DNA of 64,000 nt from an uncultured Bacteroidales bacterium (GTDB lineage: Bacteria > Bacteroidota > Bacteroidia > Bacteroidales > Bacteroidaceae): NCBI GenBank assembly GCA_949297215.1, contig CASFRV010000001.1, positions 124,001 through 188,000 on the forward strand. The letters run 5' to 3'. Position numbers and translations under genes: made by a program. The notes beneath the pieces are model-generated. The model worked only from the letters and a program-made list of their open reading frames with translations. It was not told where the DNA came from and ran no database searches. Each line of letters opens with the position of its first letter. Position 1 is the first letter of the stretch. This document shows, in pieces, positions 7,672 through 16,288 of the stretch.

Positions 7672-9021
7672 ATGATCAAAGCAAAAATCCTCATTCCGGC
7701 CGCGCTGCTGACGGCTGCCATCGGGCTTCGCGCGCAGGACAACCACACGTGGACGCTGAAAGCCTGCATCGACCACGCCCTGGCCAACAACATCAGTCTG
7801 AAAAAAGCCCGGGCCGAAGAGCGTTCGGCCGGCGTCGACCTGATCGAAGCGCGCGCGGGACGTCTGCCCGACCTGAACGCTTCCGTCACGCAGGGGCTGA
7901 CGTACCGCCCGTTTCAGGAGCAGGCGAGCAGCCTGGTGAACGGCAGCATCGCCTCGGCATCGAGCAACAAGGCCACACAAAGCGGCAATTACGGCATAAA
8001 TGCCTCGTGGACCGTCTGGGACGGCCGGCGCACCAAGCTGGGCATCGAGGACGCCCGGCTCGGAGAGCGCCTTGCCGGGCTGGCATCGGACGTCGAGGCC
8101 AACTCCATACAGGAGCAGATAGCCCAGCTCTACGTCCAGATACGCTACATGCAGGAGGCCGCCCGCGTCAACGAGGAGCTCCTGGCCCACGACCGCTCCC
8201 TCTGCGAGCGTGGCCGCGAGCTGCTGGCGCAGGGACAGATGGCCGCGAGCGACCTGGCACAGCTCGAAGCGCAGGTGAGCAGCGGGCAGTATGACGTGGT
8301 GAGCGTCCGCACGCAGATTGCCGACAGCAAGGTGCAGCTGGCCCAGCTGCTCGAGCTGGCGCCCGGCACGCCTTTCGACGTCGACAGCGCGGCGCTCGAC
8401 GAAGGGGCCCTGGCCGCCCCGCTCCCCGACCGCCTCGACGTTTATGCCGACGCCCTTGCGCAGCGGCCCGAAATAAAGAGCGGGCAGCTCAGCGTGGAGC
8501 GCAGCGCGCTGGCCGTCAAGACGGCACGTGCCGCCTATATGCCCACGGTGAGCCTCACCGCCGGGCTGGGCGACAGCCACATGACGGGCACGCGCACCGA
8601 CTTTTTCAGCCAGATGAAAAACAACTTCAACGCCAACCTGGGCCTCTCGCTCAGCATCCCCATCTTCGACAGGCGGCAGACAAAAAGCGCCGTCGAGCGC
8701 GCCGAAATATCGGAGCTGACGGCCCGTCTCGACCTGCAAGATGCGCAAAAGCAGCTGTACAGCAGCATCGAAACCTATTGGCAAAACGCCACGAACAGCC
8801 GGGCAAAGTATGAGGCGGCGCGGGTCAACGTGGCTTCGCTCCAAAAGAGCTACGAGCTGGTGAGCGAGCAGTTCCGCTTGGGGCTGACCAACATTGCCGA
8901 ACTGCTCACCAGCCGCGGCAACCTGCTGACAGCGCGCCAGGAGCTCCTGCAAGACAAATATACGGCGCTGCTCAACACGGCGCTGCTCAACTTTTACCGC
9001 GGCGAGGTCATCGCCCTCTGA
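7672..9021 (+). CDS. TolC-family outer membrane efflux protein
   Basis: This 449-residue protein should form the outer membrane channel of a tripartite efflux pump. An N-terminal signal peptide (MIKAKILIPAALLTAAIG, cleavage near LRAQ) precedes the repeated TolC structure: WTLKACIDHALANN at the start of repeat one, and long Ala/Glu/Gln-rich helical stretches, then LSLSIPIFDRRQTKSAVERA opening the second repeat. ATG 7672 gives the signal peptide directly at the N-terminus. It is the first gene of an operon with macA (61 bases later), macB ATPase, macB permease and a two-component pair. Confidence 0.92.
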   Translation: MIKAKILIPAALLTAAIGLRAQDNHTWTLKACIDHALANNISLKKARAEERSAGVDLIEARAGRLPDLNASVTQGLTYRPFQEQASSLVNGSIASASSNKATQSGNYGINASWTVWDGRRTKLGIEDARLGERLAGLASDVEANSIQEQIAQLYVQIRYMQEAARVNEELLAHDRSLCERGRELLAQGQMAASDLAQLEAQVSSGQYDVVSVRTQIADSKVQLAQLLELAPGTPFDVDSAALDEGALAAPLPDRLDVYADALAQRPEIKSGQLSVERSALAVKTARAAYMPTVSLTAGLGDSHMTGTRTDFFSQMKNNFNANLGLSLSIPIFDRRQTKSAVERAEISELTARLDLQDAQKQLYSSIETYWQNATNSRAKYEAARVNVASLQKSYELVSEQFRLGLTNIAELLTSRGNLLTARQELLQDKYTALLNTALLNFYRGEVIAL

Positions 9022-9082
9022 GGCCGGCGTGCGACAGAAAGCCATCGGCCCCCATCACCGAAACACAACATACACCAAGCAT

Positions 9083-10264
9083 ATGAGCAAGAAAAAGAAA
9101 ATAGTTATTGCCGGCGCAGCCGTCGTGGCTGCCGCCCTCGTGGCCGTTTTTGTCGTGAAACGGAACGAAAAACCTTTCGACGTCAAATATGAAACGGCCA
9201 AGATCGAGAAGGCCACCATCGGCAGCAGCGTGACGGCCACGGGCACCATCGAGCCCGTCACGGAGGTAGAGGTCGGTACGCAGGTATCGGGCATCATCAG
9301 CAAGATATATGTCGACTATAACGACGAGGTAAAAAAAGGCCAGGTCATAGCAGAGCTCGACAAGACCAACCTCATCAGCGAACTGAACAGCGCCAAAAGC
9401 AACCTGGCAAGCGCCGAAAGCGAGCGCAACTACCAGCGGCGCAACTACGAACGCATGAAAACCCTTTACGACAAGGGGCTCATCAGCGCCAACGACTTTG
9501 AAACGGCCCGCCTGTCGTACAAGAAGGCGCAGGAAACCTGCAAATATCAGCAGGAAGCCGTCAACAAGGCCCAGACCAACCTGGGCTACGCCATCATTAC
9601 GGCGCCCATCGACGGAGTTATCCTCAGCAAGGACGTGGAAGAGGGGCAGACCGTGGCGTCGAGCTACAGCACGCCGACGCTCTTCACCATCGCGCAGGAC
9701 CTGACCGACATGCGCGTCGTGGCCAACGTGGACGAGGCCGACATAGGCCAGGTGGACGAGGGGCAACGCGTGGAGTTTACGGTCGATGCCTTCCCCGGCG
9801 AAACGTTCGAGGGCAGCGTGACGCAGGTGCGCCAGGAGGGAACGACGGAGGACAACGTCGTGACGTACGAAGTGGTCATCTCGGCCCCCAACAAGGAGCT
9901 GAAGCTCAAGCCCGGCCTGACGGCCAACGTGACCATCCACACGTTGGAGCGCACGGGCGTGGTGAGCGTGCCCACCAAGGCGTTGCGCTTCACGCCTACC
10001 CCTGAAACGATCGGGCCGAAAGACAAAATCGTGGATTGCAACGCCGCGCACAAGCTCTGGACGCGGCAGGGACGGACGTTTACGGCGCATGCCGTGACCA
10101 CCGGCATCAGCAACGGCACGCGCACGGAGATAACGGGCGGCTTGCCCGAGGGCACTGTCGTCATCACCGACATGGTGGCCGGCGACCAGGTGGACGACGA
10201 GGCCGAAACGGCCACGGAGCGCAGCCCCTTTGCACCCGGTCCGCCCGAAAAGAAGAAAAAATGA
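9083..10264 (+). CDS. macA: Periplasmic adaptor of MacAB-type efflux pump (HlyD/MacA family)
   Basis: A 393-residue membrane fusion protein linking the inner-membrane ABC permease to the TolC channel. A single N-terminal membrane anchor (about residues 7-25) is followed by the lipoyl-like half TGTIEPVTEVEVGTQVSG, a helical hairpin (residues about 90-165), the second lipoyl half GYAIITAPIDGVILSKDVEEGQ, and a beta-barrel domain with KPGLTANVTI. A Lys/Pro-rich tail closes the protein. ATG 9083 is preferred over an upstream in-frame codon because the basic MSKKKK and anchor begin there. The next gene starts 16 bases later. Confidence 0.93.
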   Translation: MSKKKKIVIAGAAVVAAALVAVFVVKRNEKPFDVKYETAKIEKATIGSSVTATGTIEPVTEVEVGTQVSGIISKIYVDYNDEVKKGQVIAELDKTNLISELNSAKSNLASAESERNYQRRNYERMKTLYDKGLISANDFETARLSYKKAQETCKYQQEAVNKAQTNLGYAIITAPIDGVILSKDVEEGQTVASSYSTPTLFTIAQDLTDMRVVANVDEADIGQVDEGQRVEFTVDAFPGETFEGSVTQVRQEGTTEDNVVTYEVVISAPNKELKLKPGLTANVTIHTLERTGVVSVPTKALRFTPTPETIGPKDKIVDCNAAHKLWTRQGRTFTAHAVTTGISNGTRTEITGGLPEGTVVITDMVAGDQVDDEAETATERSPFAPGPPEKKKK

Positions 10265-10280
10265 CCTACAACGCAAAGCC

Positions 10281-11042
10281 ATGACCACGGACAACAGAAA
10301 AGTCATCATCGAACTGCGCAACGTGAAGCGCGACTTCATCGTGGGCGACGAGAAAGTGCATGCCTTGCGCGGCGTTTCCTTTAAAATCCACGAGGGCGAG
10401 TTTGTAACCATCATGGGAACCTCCGGCTCGGGCAAATCGACGCTGCTCAACCAGCTGGGCTGCCTCGATACGCCCACGAGCGGCGAATATCTGCTCGACG
10501 GCATTCCCGTGCGCCGGATGAAAAGGCGCGAAAGGGCCGTCCTGCGCAACCGGAAAATAGGTTTCGTCTTTCAAAACTATAACCTGCTGCCCAAAACGAC
10601 GGCTGTGGAGAACGTGGAGCTCCCTCTGATGTACAACGCCGCCGTTTCGGCCCGCGAGCGCGAGGCCCGCGCCGTCAGGGCACTGGAAATGGTGGGCCTG
10701 GGCAACCGCCTGCACCACAAGTCGAACCAGATGTCGGGCGGACAGATGCAGCGCGTGGCCATCGCACGCGCCCTGGTGAACAACCCGGCGGTCATCCTGG
10801 CCGACGAAGCCACGGGCAACCTCGACACGCGCACGTCGTTCGAAATCTTGGTGCTTTTCCAGCAGCTCTTTGGCGAAGGGAGAACCATTGTCTTCGTGAC
10901 GCACAACCCCGATATTGCCCTATACAGCAGCCGGAACATCGTTTTGCGCGACGGACAGATCAAGGAAGACACCGTGAACGAAAATATCCGCTCGGCAGCA
11001 GAGGCGCTGGCCGCCCTGCCCGTGCCCGTGGACGAGGAGTAA
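10281..11042 (+). CDS. ABC transporter ATP-binding protein (MacB/LolD type)
   Basis: This 253-residue ATPase powers the MacAB-type pump from the cytoplasmic face. It has Walker A (GTSGSGKST), a Q-loop (VFQNYNLLPKTTA), the ABC signature MSGGQMQRV, Walker B (VILADEATGNLD) and a switch His in FVTHNPDIA. In proteobacterial MacB this domain is fused to the permease; in this phylum the two are usually separate, as here. It lies between macA and the permease gene (37 bases apart). Confidence 0.94.
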   Translation: MTTDNRKVIIELRNVKRDFIVGDEKVHALRGVSFKIHEGEFVTIMGTSGSGKSTLLNQLGCLDTPTSGEYLLDGIPVRRMKRRERAVLRNRKIGFVFQNYNLLPKTTAVENVELPLMYNAAVSAREREARAVRALEMVGLGNRLHHKSNQMSGGQMQRVAIARALVNNPAVILADEATGNLDTRTSFEILVLFQQLFGEGRTIVFVTHNPDIALYSSRNIVLRDGQIKEDTVNENIRSAAEALAALPVPVDEE

Positions 11043-11079
11043 ACCTTTTGTCGCGAACGACGTCAAAAACAACAGACAG

Positions 11080-12303
11080 ATGAGTATAGCCAATTTGTTC
11101 AAAATAGCGCTGCGCGCCATTGCCGCCAACAAGCTGCGCTCGTTCCTGACGATGCTGGGCATCATTATCGGCGTGGCCTCGGTCATTGCCATGCTGGCCA
11201 TCGGGCAGGGCTCAAAGAGAAGCATACAGGCGCAGATTTCGGAGATGGGATCGAACATGATCATGATACGTCCCGGGCAGGACAAGGGGCCGGGCGGTGC
11301 CCGGCAGGACGCCGACGAGATGCAGACGCTCAAACTGAAAGATTACGAGGCCATCAAGGAGCAGTGTCGCTACGTGGCGGCCATCACGCCGAGCGTAAAC
11401 GCCTCGGGACAGTTTATCCGGGGCAACAACAACACCCCTTCCACCATTTACGGCATCAGCTCCGACTATCTGGAAATACGCCAGCTGAAAGTGGAGGACG
11501 GCGAGGCGTTTTCGGACGAGGAGATAAAGACCGGCGCCAAGGTCTGCCTCATCGGTAAAACCGTGGCCGACAATCTTTTCACGAACGGCGAGGACCCGGT
11601 CGGGCAGGTCATACGTTTCAACACGATACCTTTCCGCGTCGTCGGCGTGCTCGAAGCAAAGGGATACAACTCTTTCGGCATGGATCAGGACGATGTGGTG
11701 CTGGCCCCGTACACGACGGTGATGAAGCGCATTCTGGCCGTCACCTACCTGCAAGGCATCAACTGCTCTGCCGTGACGGAGGACATGACCGACCTGGCCA
11801 TCGACGAGATTACGCAGGTGCTGCGCGAGAGCCACAAGCTGCAGGCTGCCGACGAGGACGATTTCACGATACGCAGCCAGCAGGAGCTGGCATCCATGAT
11901 GAATACGACGAGTGACCTCATGACGACGCTGCTGCTCTGCGTGGCCTGCATTTCCTTGGTCGTGGGCGGCATCGGCATCATGAACATTATGTACGTTTCC
12001 GTGACGGAGCGCACACGCGAAATAGGCCTGCGCATGTCGGTGGGCGCGCGCGGCATCGACATCCTCAACCAGTTTCTCATCGAGGCCGTGCTGCTGAGCG
12101 TGACGGGCGGCGTCATCGGCATCGTGGCCGGGGTGGGCGCTGCCGTCTGCATCAATCTGTTTGCCCACTGGCCCGTTTACGTGCAGCCGTGGAGCGTTCT
12201 GCTGAGTTTTGCCGTATGTACGGCCACCGGCGTCTTTTTCGGCTGGTATCCTGCCAAGAAAGCTGCCAATCTCGACCCCATTGAAGCCATCCGCTACGAA
12301 TGA
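11080..12303 (+). CDS. ABC transporter permease (MacB/FtsX family)
   Basis: This 407-residue inner-membrane protein has the MacB topology: a first membrane helix at about residues 20-42 (LTMLGIIIGVASVIAMLAIG), a large periplasmic MacB_PCD domain (about 45-260), and three C-terminal helices of the FtsX domain with the conserved blocks GIGIMNIMYVSVTERTREIG and PAKKAANLDPIEAIRYE. It acts as the mechanotransmission permease with the ATPase gene just upstream and MacA/TolC. Its TGA overlaps the ATG of the histidine kinase gene by 4 bases, so the kinase is translationally coupled to the pump. Confidence 0.94.
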   Translation: MSIANLFKIALRAIAANKLRSFLTMLGIIIGVASVIAMLAIGQGSKRSIQAQISEMGSNMIMIRPGQDKGPGGARQDADEMQTLKLKDYEAIKEQCRYVAAITPSVNASGQFIRGNNNTPSTIYGISSDYLEIRQLKVEDGEAFSDEEIKTGAKVCLIGKTVADNLFTNGEDPVGQVIRFNTIPFRVVGVLEAKGYNSFGMDQDDVVLAPYTTVMKRILAVTYLQGINCSAVTEDMTDLAIDEITQVLRESHKLQAADEDDFTIRSQQELASMMNTTSDLMTTLLLCVACISLVVGGIGIMNIMYVSVTERTREIGLRMSVGARGIDILNQFLIEAVLLSVTGGVIGIVAGVGAAVCINLFAHWPVYVQPWSVLLSFAVCTATGVFFGWYPAKKAANLDPIEAIRYE

Positions 12304-13379
12304 AGAACGAAAAAGAACACAAGTCGTCCGGCTGGGCCGTGCAGGCGTTTTTCCACCTGCTCGCCTGGGTGTGCATCTTTGCCGCCCCGCTCTTGTTTCA
12401 CGGCTACAACGAGAGCTTCGCGTGGAACCGCTATCTGCACGGCTCGTTGTTTCCGCTGTCGCTGTGCGTGCTGTTTTATGTGAACTACCTGTGGCTCGTC
12501 CCGGCCCTCATCCCGCGGAAGCGATACACGGCTTTCGTCCTTTACAACCTGGCCGTCTACGCGTTGCTGGCTTTGCTGCGAGAGCCGGTGGCCCGGTGGC
12601 TGCTGCCGCCGGAAGCGGGGTGGCAGTTTCCACCCGCTCACATGCCGCCGCCCCGCTGGGCTTTTGTGCTGCGCGACTTGCTGACGTATGTCTTTGCCAC
12701 GGGCGTGGCCGTTATGCTGCGCTTGAGCATGCAGTGGCGCAAGGCCGAGCAGGGACGCCGCGAGGCCGAGCTGGGACGCGCCGAGGCCGAGCTGCAAAAC
12801 TTGAAAAACCAGATAAATCCTCACTTCCTGCTCAACACGCTCAACAACATCTACGCCCTGACAGCCTTCGACGGCGAAAAGGCCCGCGAGGCCATCCTCG
12901 AACTGAGCCGCCTGCTGCGCTATGTGCTCTATGAAAACCAGACGCCCTTGGTGAGCCTGACGAAAGAGGCCGGCTTCCTGCGCAGCTACGTAGAGCTGAT
13001 GCGTCTGCGCGTGGGGAAAGAGGTGGACATCCGAGTGGATATCGACCTGCCGCCCGACGGCCGGACGTGCGTGGCGCCGCTCATCTTCATCTCGCTGGTG
13101 GAAAACGCCTTCAAGCACGGCATCAGCCCGACGGAGCCCAGCTTCGTACACATCAGTCTGAGCGTGACCGGCGGCGAAATACGTTTCACGACGACCAACA
13201 GCAACTATCCCAAATCGCAGGCGGACAAGGCGGGCAGCGGCATCGGGCTGAAACAGGTGGAAAGCCGCCTGCGCCTGGCTTACCCCGAACGTCACACGTG
13301 GCACCACGGCGTGACCGACGACGGGAAGGTGTATCTCTCGTCTATCCTTATTTATGCTTCAAAAGAACAGCCGATATGA
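12300..13379 (+). CDS. LytS/YehU-type sensor histidine kinase
   Basis: A 359-residue membrane kinase. The N-terminal region has about four membrane helices (residues 15-145) with very short loops and no recognisable extracellular sensor domain. A short helical linker leads to the His_kinase domain with the phosphoacceptor block QINPHFLLNTLNNIYAL, then an ATPase domain with LVENAFKHGI (N box) and SGIGLKQVESRL (G box). It overlaps the permease gene by 4 bases upstream and the response regulator gene by 4 bases downstream. The absence of a sensor domain suggests it senses membrane state or the adjacent pump; that is inference. Confidence 0.93.
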   Translation: MKNEKEHKSSGWAVQAFFHLLAWVCIFAAPLLFHGYNESFAWNRYLHGSLFPLSLCVLFYVNYLWLVPALIPRKRYTAFVLYNLAVYALLALLREPVARWLLPPEAGWQFPPAHMPPPRWAFVLRDLLTYVFATGVAVMLRLSMQWRKAEQGRREAELGRAEAELQNLKNQINPHFLLNTLNNIYALTAFDGEKAREAILELSRLLRYVLYENQTPLVSLTKEAGFLRSYVELMRLRVGKEVDIRVDIDLPPDGRTCVAPLIFISLVENAFKHGISPTEPSFVHISLSVTGGEIRFTTTNSNYPKSQADKAGSGIGLKQVESRLRLAYPERHTWHHGVTDDGKVYLSSILIYASKEQPI

Positions 13380-14116
13380 AACTTTCATGTGCCTTAGTCG
13401 ACGACGAACCCCTTGCGCTCAGCCTGCTCGAAAGCTATGCCGCGCAAACGCCTTTTCTGGAAATGCGCGGTGCCTATGCCAATGCCATCGAAGCCATGGA
13501 GGGACTGAAAGCCAACCCCGTGGATCTGTTGTTTCTCGACATCCAGATGCCCGGCCTCAGCGGGCTCGACTTTTCAAAAATGCTGCCGCCCGACACGCGC
13601 ATCGTCTTTACAACGGCATTCAGCCAGTATGCCGTGGACGGCTATCGGGTCAATGCGCTCGATTATCTGCTGAAGCCCGTCAGCTATGCCGATTTTCTCT
13701 CTGCCGCCCGGCGGGCCGAAGAGTGGTTCCGGTTGAAAAGAGGTGAAGGGACAGCTGCTGCGGTTGCCCCCGCCGGAGATGCCGATTCGTTTTTCGTAAA
13801 GAGCGATTACAAGCTGGTGCGTATACGTTTCAGCGAAATTCTTTACATCGAGGGGCTGAAAGACTATGTGAAGATCTATCTGGAAAACGCTCAGCGCCCG
13901 CTGCTTTCGCTTATGTCGATGCATGCCGTCGAGGAGGCCTTGCCGGCGACCCGTTTCTATCGCATTCACCGCTCGTTCATCGTCAACATGGAGAAAGTGA
14001 GCGTCGTGGAACGAGGCCAGATCGTCTTTGGCGACAAGCGGCTGCCCGTTTCCGACAGCTATAAGGAGCGCGTCACCGAATATGTGACGCGCCGCACGTT
14101 GCAGGGACGTGGCTGA
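13376..14116 (+). CDS. LytTR-family response regulator
   Basis: This 246-residue regulator pairs with the overlapping LytS-type kinase. The receiver domain (residues 1-120) has the acidic pocket VDDE (8-11), phosphoacceptor Asp55 in FLDIQMPGLSG, and the conserved KPVSYADFL segment. The C-terminal LytTR DNA-binding domain (about 140-240) has FVKSDYKLVRIRFSEILYIE and FYRIHRSFIVNM. The ATG at 13376 overlaps the kinase stop. LytTR regulators usually bind paired direct repeats in promoters; the pump operon promoter is the obvious candidate target, but I could not identify a repeat there. Confidence 0.94.
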   Translation: MKLSCALVDDEPLALSLLESYAAQTPFLEMRGAYANAIEAMEGLKANPVDLLFLDIQMPGLSGLDFSKMLPPDTRIVFTTAFSQYAVDGYRVNALDYLLKPVSYADFLSAARRAEEWFRLKRGEGTAAAVAPAGDADSFFVKSDYKLVRIRFSEILYIEGLKDYVKIYLENAQRPLLSLMSMHAVEEALPATRFYRIHRSFIVNMEKVSVVERGQIVFGDKRLPVSDSYKERVTEYVTRRTLQGRG

Positions 14117-14354
14117 GCGTGCCGGCGGTGGGGCCGACGGCTTTTCCGCTTTTTCTAAAAAGGTGGGTAAGCCTTGCTTTTTCAAGCGCAAGAACGAAGG
14201 GCTTTCCAGCCGGCCCGGATGCGTTTCCTGCCGGGCAACAACCGCTCGTGTGGCCGGCAAAAAGAGAAATGTGCAGCCCGACGGGGCGAAGCATGCGTTC
14301 AGAGCGTTGGGGAAAGGTCGGGAAAAACGGGATGCGCGTTCGACGTTTTTTTAT

Positions 14355-14362
14355 TACCTTTG
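14355..14362 (+). promoter_or_regulatory. Probable -7 element (TACCTTTG) for the DUF4468 gene
   Basis: TACCTTTG matches TAnnTTTG exactly and lies 40 bases before the ATG at 14403. The -33 match is weak. The preceding 240 bases hold nothing else I can identify. Confidence 0.5.
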
Positions 14363-14402
14363 CGCGGCAAGTTGCCATATTACACGAAAAACAGAGATCA
14401 AC

Positions 14403-14996
14403 ATGAAAAAAATCATTTTAGCGCTGTTGCTCCTTTTGCCGCTGACGGCTGCGGCTCAGACGAAGGGCGACGACATGCAGAAGTACCTGGCCGGGGCAGT
14501 TCCCGTCAACGCAGAAGGCTTTGTCTATTTTGAAAAAACGTTCGAAGCGCCGGGAAAATCGCGTGCCGAGCTTTTCAGTGCGTTGAAAAACTACGTGGAG
14601 AAAGAGGTGGTCGGCGGCCCCGACCATTTGGAGAAATCGCGCATAACGGAGGCCGACAGTGCGGCCGGTACGCTGGCAGCCAGCATCGAGGAGTGGCTCT
14701 ACTTTGCCAAGCGGGCGTGGGTGACGCACCGTACCATCTTTTATTATCAGCTGGTGTGCGAAGTGGAGAACGGCCGCTTCACGGTGTCGTTGCGCAACCT
14801 GCGCTATCATTATGTGGAGAACGACACGCCGGGCGTCGAGAACCTGTATCGTGCCGAGGACTGGATAACAGACGACGAGGCGCTCAACAAACAGAAAACG
14901 AAGCTGACGCGCATTGCCGGTAAGTTCCGTCGGTTTACGATTGACCGCAAAGATGCCCTGTTTCAGGGGGCTGCCCGGGCCGTAGGCTTGGAGTGA
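14403..14996 (+). CDS. DUF4468 domain secreted protein
   Basis: A 197-residue protein with a signal peptide (MKKIILALLLLLPLTAAAQ) exported to the periplasm or surface. The mature part opens with an FVYFEKTFEAPGKSRAELF block and contains a beta-rich core typical of the DUF4468 family with a TBP-like fold, including YYQLVCEVENGRFTVSLRNL. The C-terminal part is charged and helical. Function unknown. It forms its own unit between the efflux operon and the metal efflux operon. Confidence 0.85.
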   Translation: MKKIILALLLLLPLTAAAQTKGDDMQKYLAGAVPVNAEGFVYFEKTFEAPGKSRAELFSALKNYVEKEVVGGPDHLEKSRITEADSAAGTLAASIEEWLYFAKRAWVTHRTIFYYQLVCEVENGRFTVSLRNLRYHYVENDTPGVENLYRAEDWITDDEALNKQKTKLTRIAGKFRRFTIDRKDALFQGAARAVGLE

Positions 14997-15040
14997 GCGG
15001 TAGCCGACAATTGTCGGAATAGCAGTAAGCAGAGAAAAAA

Positions 15041-15082
15041 GAGAGGCGTTGCCCGGAAAAAGCGGGGCAACGCCTCTCTTTG
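15041..15082. terminator. Bidirectional terminator between DUF4468 gene and cusC
   Basis: A long stem, GAGAGGCGTTGCCC with GGGCAACGCCTCTC, is flanked by an A-run on the left and a short T-run on the right, fitting termination for both converging units. Confidence 0.8.
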
Positions 15083-15103
15083 TGCGTTTCAGGCGCGGGG
15101 TGC

Positions 15104-16288
15104 TTACAGATAGACGGCGAGCACCTCGGCTTTTGCCAGTTCGGCGTCGCGCCGGAGCTGGGCTTCGCGCAGGGCAAGGGCAAAATAGCGGGCCACGCCT
15201 TCCAGATAATCGGGGCGGGAGAGGGCTCCGCTCTCCATGGCGCGGCGCAGCAGGGGGATGTTGCTGTCGGCCTGCACGCTGTTGCGCAGCTGTCGGACGG
15301 AGCGCTCCAAGGCGAGCGCGCGGCGGTAGGCAGCCTCGACTGTGCCGCGCAGCTGCACGTGGGCATCGTCGCGGCGGGCTTCGGCGGCGGCAATGTCGGC
15401 TTCGGCCTTGCGGCGTTTGCCGCGGTTGCTCCAAAGCGGGATGGCGAGGCCGAAGGTTACGCCGCGGTAGATTTCGTGTGGCAGCGTTTCCTGCATAAAT
15501 CCCAGCGAGAGCGAGGGCAGGTTTTCGCTTCGCGTGAGGCGCGCCGCGCTACGTCCGGCTTCAACGTCGGCTTCGGCGACGCGCAGGGCGGGCCACATGT
15601 CGCGGGTGTCGTCCCACCAGTCGTCAAAATCGTCGGGCAGGGCACGGGCGGCATAGGTGGTGTCGGTCAAAACAAGCGACTGCCCACCGTTGAGCTGGCA
15701 CAAGCCGGCCATCAGCGTGGCGCGCGCTGTTTCGTTGTCGGCCTCGTCGAGTTGCAGTTCGGCCAGGGCCAGCCGGCTGTCGTTGAGCTCTTGTGCCGTG
15801 GCGTTGCCGCGGGCGTATGCCTGTTCGGTGAGAACGACCACTTCGGCCAGTACGGCCCGGTGCTGTGCAAAGATGGATGCCGCCGCGTTGCAGTACACCA
15901 GTTCGATGCAGCTCTTTTCGGCTTCCAGCAGATAGGCGGTGCGGTCAGCGTCGAAGGTGCGTGCCGCCAGGCTGTCGAGACCATCGGCCGCGCGGCGCTT
16001 GGCTCCGCCGATTGTGGGGAAATCGAACGTCTGGCTCACCGAAATATCCTGTCGGTGAGGCATGCTGGAATTGGAGCCGAAGAGATAGTTGAAACCTATC
16101 TCGGGAGCTTCGAGCGTCAGGCCCGTACGGTTGCCGGCCATGGTGGCCGATGTCGATTTTTTCATCGAGCGGAGAGCTGTGCTGTTGCGCTCTATTTCTT
16201 CCAAAGCCCGGCGTATGCCGTCCTGAGCCGTGAGGCTGAGGCTGCAAGCGGCCAGCAGGCAGCCCGCGACCCATTTCTTATTTCTCAT
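15104..16288 (-). CDS. TolC-family outer membrane protein of a metal RND pump (CusC/CzcC type)
   Basis: A 394-residue outer membrane factor. Its N-terminus (MRNKKWVAGCLLAACS) reads either as a signal peptide cleaved at LTAQ or as a lipoprotein signal with lipobox LAAC; CusC is a lipoprotein, so the second is possible. The mature part has the TolC two-repeat layout with VSQTFDFPTIGGAKRRAA and FGLAIPLWSNRGKRRKAEAD. ATG 16288 overlaps the end of cusA by 11 bases; a TTG 9 bases upstream is an alternative. It is the last gene of the minus-strand metal efflux operon. Confidence 0.85.
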   Translation of the reverse strand: MRNKKWVAGCLLAACSLSLTAQDGIRRALEEIERNSTALRSMKKSTSATMAGNRTGLTLEAPEIGFNYLFGSNSSMPHRQDISVSQTFDFPTIGGAKRRAADGLDSLAARTFDADRTAYLLEAEKSCIELVYCNAAASIFAQHRAVLAEVVVLTEQAYARGNATAQELNDSRLALAELQLDEADNETARATLMAGLCQLNGGQSLVLTDTTYAARALPDDFDDWWDDTRDMWPALRVAEADVEAGRSAARLTRSENLPSLSLGFMQETLPHEIYRGVTFGLAIPLWSNRGKRRKAEADIAAAEARRDDAHVQLRGTVEAAYRRALALERSVRQLRNSVQADSNIPLLRRAMESGALSRPDYLEGVARYFALALREAQLRRDAELAKAEVLAVYL

